Assembly: GCF_004379255.2 (NCBI RefSeq)
Contig: NC_056037.1
Coordinates: forward strand, 34,507,012 to 34,571,011
Reading direction: 5' to 3'
Source: Salvia splendens
Taxonomy: Eukaryota; Streptophyta; Magnoliopsida; Lamiales; Lamiaceae
DNA: 64,000 bases
Below are positions 34,425 through 45,535 of this stretch, one piece after another (the stretch's first letter is position 1; every line of letters starts with the position of its first letter). The notes beneath the pieces were generated by a model that was not told the DNA's origin, did no database searches, and was given only the letters and a program-made list of their open reading frames with translations. The position numbers and the translations under genes were made by a program.

Positions 34425-37400
34425 ATGTCTACAGCTAAGTTTGAGGTGGAGAAGTTCACCGGGAAAAATGACTTTGGGCTGTGGAGGTTGAAGATAAAGG
34501 CCATCTTGATGCAGCAGGGCCTATGGAATATCTTGAAGAATGAAGTCGATGCCGAGAAAGAAGCGGAGGTCGATGAAAAAGAGAAAGGAAAGCTTCAGGA
34601 TATGCAGTATAGAGCTTACAGCACGCTAATCTTGAATTTGTCAGATAGGGTTCTGAGGGAAGTCTCCAAAGAGGAGACAGCTGCGGGAGTATGGACAAAA
34701 CTTGAGTCATTGTACATGACCAAGTCCATTACAAATCGTTTACACCTGAAGCAGAAGCTCCTTGCATTCAGATTCTCAGATGCGAGAGGAATTACAGAGC
34801 AACTTGAAGAATTTGGTAAGTGTGTAGATGATTTGGAAAATATCGATGAAATGATCAAGGATGAAGATAAAGCCTTGATGCTGCTGAATTCGCTTCCTAA
34901 GAGTTTTGAACACTTCAAGGATGCGGTGTTACTTGGAAGAGAGTCCAAGGTTACATATGAAGAAATTCATTCTGCTCTGAAAATGAAGGAATCGCATAAG
35001 AATGATTATTCCACTTCTACTAGACAAAATGATCCAGTGGCTGAGAGTCTTTTCTTGAAGAAGGGTCAGAACAAGAAAGTTTTCAACAAGAAGAAACAAA
35101 ACAAAGATAAGGCTGAGGGAGAGAGGGAGACTAGAAGCTGCTACTATTGCAGAAAGCCGGGTCACTTGAAGAAGGCATGTTTTGCTTGGAAAAGGAAGCA
35201 AGAACAAGCGATCAATGCAGGTTCAAATACTGCAGATCTTGCTCAGGAAGTGGAGGCCAATGAGGCCTTGAATATACTCTCAGGGGCAAGAATTGAAGAA
35301 TGTTGGATCATGGACTCGGGTTGCTCCTTTCATATATGCTCCCACAGATCCTGGTTTCAAAAGTTGACAGCACACACAGGATCAGTAATGTTGGGGAATG
35401 ATCAGACATGTGATGTTAGAGGGATTGGAGAAATCAAGCTGAAGGTGAGTGATGGTAGTGTAAAAACTCTCACAGAAGTGAGGTTCATACCTCAGATCAA
35501 GAGAAACTTGATTTCTTTAGGGCTGCTGGAGTCCAAGGGCTACAGGTTTGAGTCCAGTAACGGAGTACTCAGGGTGACAAAGGGTCCCAGAATAGTCATG
35601 GAGGCCAAAAGAAAGAATAGCCTGTATTACTTGGTGGGTGAAACCGTGATCAATGCAGCAAATGTTACTCAGTCAGAGAGCCTGGATCTGTGGCATGCTA
35701 GACTTGGGCATGTGGGGGAAAAAGGCATCAAGGAGCTTGCTAGGCTGGGTGTAATGAGGCTGGGGACATCAGAGAGGCTCAACAAATGTGAGTCTTGTAT
35801 TCTTGGAAAGGCAAAAAGGCTACCATTCTCTGGTGGAAAGCACACTACAACAGCTCCCTTTGTATATGCTCACAGTGACTTATGGGGGCCTTCTCCAGCA
35901 GAATCCATAGGTGGAGGTAAGTATTTCATATCTATTATAGATGACTATTCAAGAAAGGTATGGGTTTACATCCTCAAAGAGAAGTCTCAAGCATTTGAGA
36001 GGTTTAGAGAATGGCATACTAGATATGAAAATGAGAAAGGGTCAGTGCTGAAGTACTTAAGAACTGATAATGGGATGGAGTTCTTATCTACTGAGTTTGA
36101 TAGCTTCTGTAAAATGAAAGGGATAAGAAGGCATAGGACCGTGCCAAGGAACCCTCAACAGAACGGGCTGGCAGAGAGGATGAACAGGACGTTGCTAGAA
36201 AGAGTGAGATGCATGTTGTTCTACTCTGGAATGCCAAAGAAATTTTGGGCAGAGGCTGTTTCTACTGCAGCTGATCTGATTAACAAATGCCCCTCTTCAT
36301 CAATTTCTAATGAGACTCCTGATCAGAGATGGTATGGAACTTTGGGAGACTACTCAGGCTTGAAGATTTTTGGGTGTGCGGCTTATGCACATATCAAGCA
36401 GAATAAGTTGGAACCAAGAGCAAGAAAATATGTGATGTTGGGATACCAAGATGGAGTGAAGGGATATAGGTTATGGAATATGGATGAAGGGGGTCAGAAT
36501 ATCATTGTGAGTAGAGATGTAGTGTTCGATGAAGGAGAAATGCCATTCAAGAAAAGTAAAGCACCCCCTGGTGGTGACAGTAGCTCTAGCATTCAAGAGT
36601 TTGAGTTTGATGAGAAATGTGCTTGGTCTGATGCTGATGAGGATGTTGAAATCTCTGAACACCAAGAAGAAGGTGGAGCTTCCAGTTCTCAGTCAGATGA
36701 AAACACAAGAGGTGGAGATCCATCAAATCAAGGAAACAGAAGAAATCCAAGAAGGAATGCAGGCTTGCCCAGCAGGTTTTCAGATTATGATATGAGCTTC
36801 TTTGCTCTTTGTATAGCAGAGGTGCTCATGTTCTCAGAGCCTTCAACCTATGAAGAAGCCATAAAATGCAAAGAAAGTCAGAAGTGGATCAGAGCCATGG
36901 AAGAAGAAATAGAGTCCTTGTTGAGAAATGGGACTTGGATTCTGGTGAATGACCCAGGGACTCAGAAACTCATAAGTTGCAAGTGGCTATTTAAGAAGAA
37001 GGTTGAAGTTGGGGAAGTTGAAAGCATACGTTTTAAGGCAAGGTTGGTAGCTAGAGGATTCACACAAGTAGAAGGTATTGACTACACTGAGGTGTTCTCT
37101 CCAGTGGTAAAACACACCTCCATTCGGATCTTATTGGCCTTGACAGCTCATTTTGATTGGGAGCTGCATCAACTCGATGTAAAAACAGCTTTTTTACATG
37201 GGGATCTAGAGGAGACGATCTATATGATGCAGCCTAAGGGTTTTGAAAGGCCTGGAGAAGAAAAGAAGGTTTGCTTACTTAAGAAAAGCCTATACGGGCT
37301 CAAGCAGAGCAGTAGGCAGTGGAACAAGAAGTTCCATGAGCAAATGGAGCTGATGGAGTTTGAGAGATCCAGCTTTGATAGCTGTGTATATGTCAAGAGA

Positions 37401-38414
37401 AGTGGAGATTTGATAATAGTCTACCTGTTACTGTATGTAGATGATATTCTACTAGCTGGATCAAGCTTGAGTGAATTGCAGATTGTAAAAGATGAGCTTA
37501 AACAAAAGTTTGAGATGAAGGATCTTGGGGAGGCAAAACGAATCCTAGGCATGGACATTGTCAGAAATAGGAAGAAGAAGGAACTGAGGCTTGTGCAAGC
37601 TGAGTACATCAAGAAAGTGATAAGGAAATATCAGGTGACAAATGCAAAGGCAGTCTCTACTCCATTAGCAGGCCATTTTAAGTTGAGCAAAGAACAGGCG
37701 CCTAAAACCGATGAAATCAGAAGGGAAATGAGTGCGATACCATATGCGAATATAGTGGGAAGCATAATGTACTTGATGATATGTACAAGGCCGGATGTGG
37801 CTCATGCTATAAGCGTGGCTAGCAGGTACATGGCTGATCCGGGTAGAGAACACTGGATGGCTCTGAAATGGATCTTGAAATATTTGGGAGGATCTGTTAT
37901 GATTGGTTTGAGATTTGGTGGAAAAGCATGGTCTGAGAAAGATGAGATTCTTGTAGGCTACTGTGATTCTGATTATGCGGCCAACTTGGATAATAGGAAG
38001 TCCCAAAGCGGCTACATATTCACTTTGTTTGGTACAGCCATTAGTTGGAAGTCGAATCTACAACCGGTGGTCGCATTGTCCACAACTGAGGCAGAATATA
38101 TTGCACTGACAGAGGCCGCAAAGGAGGGAAAATGGCTACAAGGAATCTTACAAGATCTGGGGATAGAGCTGGGAGCAGTAATGATTAATTGTGACAGCAA
38201 TTCAGCCATATGCTTAGCCAAGCACCAAATGTTCCATGAGAGATCTAAACATATCGATGTAAGGAGGCACTTCATCAGAGACGAAATTCAGAGTGGGAAG
38301 ATCAATGTGGTGAAGGTTCCCACTGAAGAAAATGCCTCAGACATGTTAACCAAGTCACTACCAACTTTGAAGTTCAAGCATTGCTTGAAGTTGGTGGAAA
38401 TTGTGGAATGTTGA
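34425..38414 (+). CDS. Copia gag-pol polyprotein, uninterrupted
   Basis: One 1329-codon ORF, no stop or frameshift. In order: gag (UBN2-type, about 1-210), CCHC zinc knuckle CYYCRKPGHLKKAC (about 239), aspartic protease with DSG in WIMDSGCSFHIC (about 297), GAG-pre-integrase LWHARLGHVGEKG (about 423), integrase core (HSDLWGPSP, IDDYSRKVW, YLRTDNGMEF, PQQNGLAERMNRT), reverse transcriptase (KWLFKKK, LVARGFTQVEGIDYTEVFSP, LDVKTAFLHG, YVDDILLAG) and RNase H (GYCDSDYAANLD, STTEAEYIAL). The order integrase before reverse transcriptase defines Copia, and the motifs are nearest the Tnt1 group. It starts 120 bp after the 5' LTR. Every domain is intact, so the element may still be able to move. Activity is inference. 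Confidence 0.95.
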   Translation: MSTAKFEVEKFTGKNDFGLWRLKIKAILMQQGLWNILKNEVDAEKEAEVDEKEKGKLQDMQYRAYSTLILNLSDRVLREVSKEETAAGVWTKLESLYMTKSITNRLHLKQKLLAFRFSDARGITEQLEEFGKCVDDLENIDEMIKDEDKALMLLNSLPKSFEHFKDAVLLGRESKVTYEEIHSALKMKESHKNDYSTSTRQNDPVAESLFLKKGQNKKVFNKKKQNKDKAEGERETRSCYYCRKPGHLKKACFAWKRKQEQAINAGSNTADLAQEVEANEALNILSGARIEECWIMDSGCSFHICSHRSWFQKLTAHTGSVMLGNDQTCDVRGIGEIKLKVSDGSVKTLTEVRFIPQIKRNLISLGLLESKGYRFESSNGVLRVTKGPRIVMEAKRKNSLYYLVGETVINAANVTQSESLDLWHARLGHVGEKGIKELARLGVMRLGTSERLNKCESCILGKAKRLPFSGGKHTTTAPFVYAHSDLWGPSPAESIGGGKYFISIIDDYSRKVWVYILKEKSQAFERFREWHTRYENEKGSVLKYLRTDNGMEFLSTEFDSFCKMKGIRRHRTVPRNPQQNGLAERMNRTLLERVRCMLFYSGMPKKFWAEAVSTAADLINKCPSSSISNETPDQRWYGTLGDYSGLKIFGCAAYAHIKQNKLEPRARKYVMLGYQDGVKGYRLWNMDEGGQNIIVSRDVVFDEGEMPFKKSKAPPGGDSSSSIQEFEFDEKCAWSDADEDVEISEHQEEGGASSSQSDENTRGGDPSNQGNRRNPRRNAGLPSRFSDYDMSFFALCIAEVLMFSEPSTYEEAIKCKESQKWIRAMEEEIESLLRNGTWILVNDPGTQKLISCKWLFKKKVEVGEVESIRFKARLVARGFTQVEGIDYTEVFSPVVKHTSIRILLALTAHFDWELHQLDVKTAFLHGDLEETIYMMQPKGFERPGEEKKVCLLKKSLYGLKQSSRQWNKKFHEQMELMEFERSSFDSCVYVKRSGDLIIVYLLLYVDDILLAGSSLSELQIVKDELKQKFEMKDLGEAKRILGMDIVRNRKKKELRLVQAEYIKKVIRKYQVTNAKAVSTPLAGHFKLSKEQAPKTDEIRREMSAIPYANIVGSIMYLMICTRPDVAHAISVASRYMADPGREHWMALKWILKYLGGSVMIGLRFGGKAWSEKDEILVGYCDSDYAANLDNRKSQSGYIFTLFGTAISWKSNLQPVVALSTTEAEYIALTEAAKEGKWLQGILQDLGIELGAVMINCDSNSAICLAKHQMFHERSKHIDVRRHFIRDEIQSGKINVVKVPTEENASDMLTKSLPTLKFKHCLKLVEIVEC

Positions 38415-38481
38415 AGTATGGAACAGGATTGAGAAGGGAATCTAGATATTGATGGAGTTTTGCAAGGACAAGGTGGAGATT

Positions 38482-39114
38482 TGTGAAAGTGTGTCCGTGC
38501 AAACTACTGATTTGATCGAGTGTTGGAGCCGAGCTGCAGCTCAAAGAAGAGATCAAGAAATGAAGCTCGGTTTTGAGCTAGCTCGGCTAGAAAGGAGTTC
38601 GGCTAGAAAGGAGTTCGGCTAGAAAGGAGTTCGGCTAGAAAGGAGTTCGGTGAAAGGAGTTCGGTAAGCTCGGCTTACCGAGCTGGAACTAGCCTGGAAC
38701 TAGCCGAGAAGAAGAAAGCAGAAGAAGGAAGCTCGGCTTTGAGCTGGAACTAGCCGAGAAGGAAGAGTTCGGTTTTGAGCCGAGTAGCGGTTATAACTAA
38801 CTTTGGGAAATAGAGTTAGTTGGATTTTATTTCTTGATTGCATCTTGTATAAATAGCTCGATAGAGCTCAGTAGTGAAGTAGCAGAATTACACCATATAC
38901 ACACACACCTAGAGAGATTAATTCTCAAGATAGCGAGCGGTTGTGAACGGTAGAGTGTGAGTGTGAGTTCGTTGTAATTGTAAAGAGTTCATCAATAAGA
39001 TTCCGGTCATCTTCTCCGTGGACGTAGGTGGTTTATCACCGAACCACGTTATATCGTTTGCGTGCTTTATTTTCTCGATTACGTGTGTGAGATCAGCGGC
39101 AACGCAACCCAACA
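38482..39114 (+). repeat. 3' LTR of the Copia element
   Basis: 633 bp, same as the 5' LTR but with four instead of three copies of the 16-bp unit CTAGAAAGGAGTTCGG, which explains the whole length difference. Confidence 0.95.
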
Positions 39115-39916
39115 CTATCTGTGGCGTCATACACTCGATCATAGGCGAATAGCCATTGCTGATACTAGGAGTTGCTGAGCCAACTATGATTATGTATTCT
39201 TATCTCTACAAATTTGCCAAATGGAGACAAGATTTGGGGCAGAAGCTCTTCTTGCCTTGGGCTGGATGGTACCTACTACCATAATAGCATCACTTTTTAG
39301 TATCTTTTTCGAACACATTCTTGTTGATGTTGTGTTCTTGGACAGGGTTTGTGTTTGAACATCTATCTTCTTATGTCTTCTTACAATCTTCAATGTTGCT
39401 TCAATCATACACAAATTCACCCGAATCGCAGGGGAAACATTCGGCATGCTGATCACTGTCCTTTTCATCCAAGAAGCTATCAAGGTATTTATTACTATTC
39501 AAAATGACCAACTTTTACATTTTAAGTTATAAGTATAGTCTTATTTTCCTGATTCTAATAATAGGGAATGGTGAGTGAGTTCAAGATTCCAAAAGATGAG
39601 GATCCTAATCTGGAAAAGTATAAGTTTGAATAGCTCTACACAAATGGATTACTCGGTGTCATCTTCTCATTCAGCCTCCTATACTCTGCTTTAAAGAGCA
39701 GACGAGCACGATCATGGTGGTTTGGGACTGGCAGATTCAGAAGCTTTGTTACAGACTATGGCGTGCCGTTGATGGTCTTACTCTGGATTGCAGCGTCATT
39801 CGCCATACCTAATCGCGTCTCGTATGGAGTTCCTCGGAGATTATGTAGCCCTCTTTTAATGGACTCACCCTCTCTTTACCACTGGACAATGATGAAGGTA
39901 TCTACATTTTTGTTGT

Positions 39917-42900
39917 TGTAATGCCCCAAAATCCACCTTAGACGGAAAAGTGAATTTTTGGTGATGTAAATCGCCGAAATTAGGATTTTGGGGATTAATT
40001 CAAAATAAATAACAAAATAAATTTTGATATTCAATCAATCATGGAATAATGAAATATAAGTCTTAAATAAGTGTTAGAAAAGATATGTGAGCAAAGAATT
40101 GAGTTTTAGGGAGTTTTGGTACGTTCTTGAGAAAAGTCGTCGATTAAGGCTGTTCGATGACTAAATTGGGAAATTCTTAGGATTTGTGTAGTATCCTGGA
40201 TTGTAGGGCTTATCAAAATGTCTAGATATGTGAAGTGAATTAGTAGTTAAGTCGGACCCTTTGTTAGAAAATTTAGACGAGAAGTCGTTCAACCGATTAT
40301 CGACGATTTTCGTTGCCCACGTAAAATCGTAAATCAAAATTTCAGGCTAATAATTTTATAAATTATGGAAAATGACCTAAAATGTATGTAAATAATATGA
40401 GGAGTTGATTTGGGAAGTTTGAAGGTAATTAAAATTTTTATCGCCGATTATTTCAGTTTTTAGCGAAAACGATCGGCGAAACATTTGAAGATATAGACGG
40501 GAATAATTTTACCTTAAACTAGAATTTAAATGCTAAATGATGATATAAAGAGTTCCTAAATGTGATATCATATGATAGGGCAACAAAATGTTACAAGATA
40601 ATTAATTTATTTAAAAACTAACTAAATAATTTAATAATAAATAGAATCCTCTAGAAGGAAATTATGTTTATCATCAACTCCAAAACCCCATTCCAGCCAT
40701 ATACACGTCCTTCCCCTCTCCATTGAAGACCAGAAGCTTAAGCTTTTTCATTTCCAATTATTTGTCATTTAATCGGTAAATCGATCGGGTAATCTTGTAT
40801 CCGCCAACAAATCAAGGTAGCCCTTTCTTCCTATCCTATTTTTATACCTTGAACTTGAGTATATGTTGATGTTGAAGGGCTGAAATTTCATTCACTCGGG
40901 GGTAGGAAAAACTAACCGATTAAATTTCGATATATTGACGTTTACGCGATCATAGGCCTTCATTTGTCGTTGTTTGATATTCGAATTAGAAGTTTGATTA
41001 CATGGATGTGAATTTGGATGAATATTGAACAGGGGAAGAGCTTAATTGATGATATTTGATGTGGGATGGTTGGGTTTGAGATAAAAGCTAGAGAAGAATC
41101 AAACTCTCTAATCTGCCGCCTCCTAGTTTGAACTATTAAGCATGTTAAGAAATGTGAAAACTTTGGTTTAACAATTTTAAAAATAACTATATTTAGTCTT
41201 GAGTCCCCCTGAATTTTATGGAGAATTTAGAAGTTCATTTACTGTATGTATAAATTGTTAAGACAATACCGCTGGAAACTGTCAAAATTGTGGTAAATTG
41301 CCATATTTTAGTATGTTTTATCCGAATTATTCAGGGCATTTAAAGTCGATGAAAACTTGATTTCATGATTTCTAAATTAACTATAGGGTGTCTTGTTGTT
41401 CTCTGGATTTTGTGACTAATTAAAGAGTATAAATACTATTTATAAAAATTGTGTAGAAAAGATTGCCAGAAACTGTTCGATTTTGTTAGTCCCTGGTAAA
41501 AGGAGAATATCTCTCAAACCATTAAGAATTTTTGAATGAATCTTGTTGGATTATAAACTATACTTCTTTGGGTATTTAAAAATATTAGGTCAAGCCTCTA
41601 AATCCTTCCGAATGAATATAGAATTATTATGACAAATCAGTCCAGTGCAGTTGTATATTAGAAAGTTAAAGAATAAGAGGATATTAAGTTAATATAGCAA
41701 ATGAATTTATTTTGATGATTTAATGATGAAAACATGATCATGGGTAAATATGAGTTATTAATTGGTACGCTATTCATACTATGCATAAAGCGAATGAGCA
41801 TATAGTGCGTTTTGATCACAAAGAAGTGGATTTAGAGGGTAGAGAAGTGTCAAGGTGAAATAGGCTTATGTTCATAAGCCTGCGAGGTAGCGTATCCCCT
41901 CTATGGTTTTCGATTCTTTTGGTTGAGATGATGTGTGCTATAATGTGATTATATGTGAGATGTTATTAAATAATGTGCTTAAATATGTTTATAATTTAAT
42001 ATGTGGATTGTTGATTGATTTGATAATGAAATATGTGAAAAGAGTATACGTTGAGGTGACGGAAATAAATGTGATTAAATGTGATGAGGTCTGATTTGTC
42101 TGTCTGTGTTGATGTTTTATTATCTTAGTAGATTATGAGTAATTATGTGATAAAAGACTTATGAAGTAAAACATGAAAATATGATTGTGACTGTAGATAA
42201 TGTGGAAATGAAGAATATGGTTGTGACGGTAGATAATGTGGAAATGAGCATTAAGGAGATATGATAAATGATATATGTTGATGAGATGTATACAAATATG
42301 GTTTAATATGGTGATGCTTGATCTATCTATCTATCTATATGTGATGAGGTATGATCTGTCTGTGTTGTTGGGAATCTGGGATAGTTTTGAGAATGTCGAA
42401 ATTTAATCTATAAATTCGATATGATATGGTGTGAAAATAAGTTGTTGATGTGTTATATTAGAAATAGTTGAGAATATGTATTGAGATGAAAATGAGTAGA
42501 TTTAATTGTGTTTACGCCCCGTGCTTGAGTGTGTTCTGTGGGTACAATTGGCATGCCATAGGACAGCAGCGCTGCATTATATGTGATCACTCGTCTTCTG
42601 GATAACCGAAGCGAGGATCGTCTGCTATCTGATCTGTCTGATATACACCCTACGGGTGGTTTGTTCCCGGGATTATCTGTCTGCACCCCAAATGGGTGGT
42701 CTGATCATCTGTCTGCACCCTAAATGGGTGGTCTGTGCGGAGTCCTCTCAAGGACAAAATCCGCTTCTGTGTTTGATTCTGATTATGATTCTGATTCTGA
42801 TCTGATCCGCGTACCCTAGTCTGTCACTAAGCACATTAAGGGGCCATGTGTGAAATTATGTGTTAGTGTTGATCAAAATATTCGTGATGATATATGTGAC

Positions 42901-44007
42901 AATACATGTATGATAATATACGAGTTATAATGTGAGATTATGTGAAACATCTGTTGTAGTTTGATATGATAATATCTTATACGTGAAGACGAATTCTGTT
43001 ACATGGTTCTGTTGAGAGTTTTGATATAAATATTAAAAATCTGAGACTTGTAGACATAATTTATGACATATGTGAAGTTTTGTATTATTATACCTTTCTG
43101 ATGACATAGTTTGGAAATTTGAAGTCGTGGACGAAGATTTGACTACTGGTACGGGTATGTTAATACGTGTGATGACGTCTGTGATATGTCTGTGTTGATG
43201 TGTGGATATCATGTGGAACACTTGACATTTCATATGAATATCTGATGACTTCTTAATGAGAATCTGTAATCTGTGATCTGTGATATATAATAAGATAAGA
43301 TGAAATAATATCTGACGACTTTTGAATAAGAATCTGTAATCTTTGATCTGTGATATATGATAAGATAAGATAAGATAATATCTGACGACTTCTGAATAAA
43401 GGATCTGTGATATGTGATATGTGATTTGTGAAATATGATATATGATATGATTGTTGATCGAATCTCACGCGGAAGAAATAATATATGATGATATGTGAAA
43501 TATCTGAAGAGACATAAGTAAGAATATATGAAAAAGTTGTATGACGAAAATACAGATAAGTTTGATATAGTGAGATTGTAAGTAATTTTTGGAAATTTGT
43601 GAAATTAAAATGAAAACCAGCAAAAGATTAAAAAGGAAATAATGTAGTTACTATTGTCTTAGCTGAGAGGGTTGGATTCTGTAGTTTGGATATTGCTACT
43701 GGGCTTTCGAGCTCACTCCCCCTTTTTTTCCCCCTGCAGGTTAGAGTTGATATTGTGTCATTGGTGTTGAGCAGTTTTGCATCTTTGGCGGGTCACTGGT
43801 GGTCAACTTAGTTTAGTAGTCGTGGCATGTTGTGTAATAGTTTAATCTTTAACTTTCCGCTGGATAAATGTTATGTATTTAAATGTAATAGATTTTTATT
43901 ATGCTTTTAAGCTAAAAAGAAAAAGGAAAATTTCAGCACGGGTTTTCGATACTGAAACGTGACATCACGTATTCGGTTGGTTTACCTACCGGGTAAGGGG
44001 TGTTACA
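39917..44007 (+). repeat. LTR 1 of the Gypsy array (4091 bp)
   Basis: Starts TGTAATGCCCCAAAATCC, ends GGGGTGTTACA. At the diagnostic sites it has A 40245, T 41043, T 41273, A 42785, T 43168, T 43343 and a 7-T run near 43723. Short minus-strand ORFs inside are repeated in every LTR and show no recognisable protein. Confidence 0.93.
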
Positions 44008-45535
44008 AGTTTTGGTATCAGAGCCTAGGTTTAGGCGGTTCTGGATAAAAGTGAGTCAATAAAATGTGTAGAAACATGCCACATAGGAGTAAATGTTTGT
44101 TAGTACCAGTGACTCGATGCAGCTGCCTAGGTCTAAAGTGGAAAGAAGTTAACAAAGTACGGGACATAGTTTCCCGTGTGACCGAGAAAGATGTTATATG
44201 GGACTGGCCACCCTATATAGCTCGAATATCGGTAGCGTCAGTGTGTGTAAAAGACTTCAAAAAAAAAGTGCAGGGAGGATGTGTCTGTTGAAAAGTGTGT
44301 TCTAATGTAAGAATTGAGATTAGCTTCAATTATAGTATTCGATAATATGTCGAAATAAGATGTTGGTTATAGGGAAAATGATATGATCTGAATCTGTGTG
44401 CCCTTGAATGGGTTGTATGAGCGCTCAAGATCGGGCTATATGATGTGAATGGAAGTATGAATTTTGTATGTATTATATGTGTACTCAAAATTGGGCAATA
44501 GGAAATATGATGTGATGTGATATAAGATATGTGATACAAAAGGTGATCTGATTAGAATGTGAACTCCGTAAGAACTATGTGTGCGCTCGAAGACGAGCTA
44601 AGTGAATATGGAAATTTAAATGAAGATTTAGATATGAAATGGAATTTGAAAATGAGTGTGGTATTTGACATTTATGCAAATTGTGTTAATAATTGATGTG
44701 TGCTGAGAAATGACAATAAATATGGTATTTGGTGATAATGTGAACTGTTGTTGATTATTTGGGAGATATTTGAACTTTGTTGTGGATGATTAATTTGTCT
44801 GGATGTTTTGTGTTTGAATTTGAATCCTGTTGGTTTTTGGGCATGCTCCATTTTAGGGGGGATGCTGCCCATTTTGTTAGAAACTAATTGAATAAATCAA
44901 CTACGGAATTATAATAACAAGAGATGATGACTATAATAGAAACAATATGCAATATGTGGTGAATCAAGGTGGAAGTATGTAGTATGATAAAGGGTATGTA
45001 AATTGATATGATATAAGAGGACAACATGAGTAAGTTAAAAATGAACTAGAATGGTGTACGAGATAAATGAGTAATAAAAATGGTAGCATTGTCATGTGAA
45101 TGCGAATGGGGAATCTGAATGTGAAAATGTTGATTATGTGATTTTATATGCTATTTGATGAATGATTGTTGGAATATGAGCTATGAATTTCACATTGGAA
45201 CTTATGCTGAAATCTGTCAGATAATAAAATGTAAAGAAGTATGCGATATAATTTGATAATTATGCTTATGTATATTATAGAATCTGTGACATGATGGAAC
45301 TAATAATCTTAATATGATATATTAGGGTGAAATATGAACTTATGTGTCATTATATGTGAAAGGTGGATTATGTGATTTTAAGTATGATTTTGTGGCTTGA
45401 TGCGGAAAATGAGGATACGCTACGAATAGGAAATGACGTAATGCCATGAAATGACATAAGAGAAACCATGACGCTTCAGGAGTAAGAAAATTCGATGGAA
45501 TTTCGAGGACGAAATTCTTTTTAGGGGGGATGAGT
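44008..45535 (+). repeat. Internal segment 1 of the Gypsy array, non-coding
   Basis: Starts AGTTTTGGTATCAGAGCC; TGGTATCAGAGC is the primer-binding site complementary to initiator-Met tRNA. Ends AATTTCGAGGACGAAATTC then TTTTTAGGGGGGATGAGT (polypurine tract). The GAGGACGAAATTC word is common at the pol 3' end of plant Gypsy (Tekay-like) elements. A 75-codon ORF at 44064 is the longest on the plus strand. There is no gag, protease, reverse transcriptase or integrase, so this is a LARD-like non-autonomous element. Confidence 0.88.

Larger units (their letters stand above)
33689..39114 (+). mobile_element. Copia LTR retrotransposon (Tnt1/Tork-like), complete and young
   Basis: Begins TGTGAAAGTGTGTCC and ends CGCAACCCAACA. 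The 5-bp target duplication CTATC flanks it (33684-33688 and 39115-39119). The LTRs are 33689-34305 (617 bp) and 38482-39114 (633 bp). They match except for one extra 16-bp repeat unit in the 3' copy and at least one substitution. The primer-binding region starts TGGCGCCGTCTGTGGG, not the initiator-Met type. GGTGGAGATT precedes the 3' LTR as polypurine tract. It sits in a BOR exon. Confidence 0.96.

Noticed and set aside
42453..42686. Small minus-strand ORFs repeated three times at 5619-bp spacing
   Set aside because: They recur only because the LTR is repeated. Low-complexity His/Ile/Ser composition and no family, so not genes.
44064..44291. 75-codon ORF just after the primer-binding site in both internal segments
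   Set aside because: The position suits gag, but I see no gag motif or zinc knuckle; too short to call.
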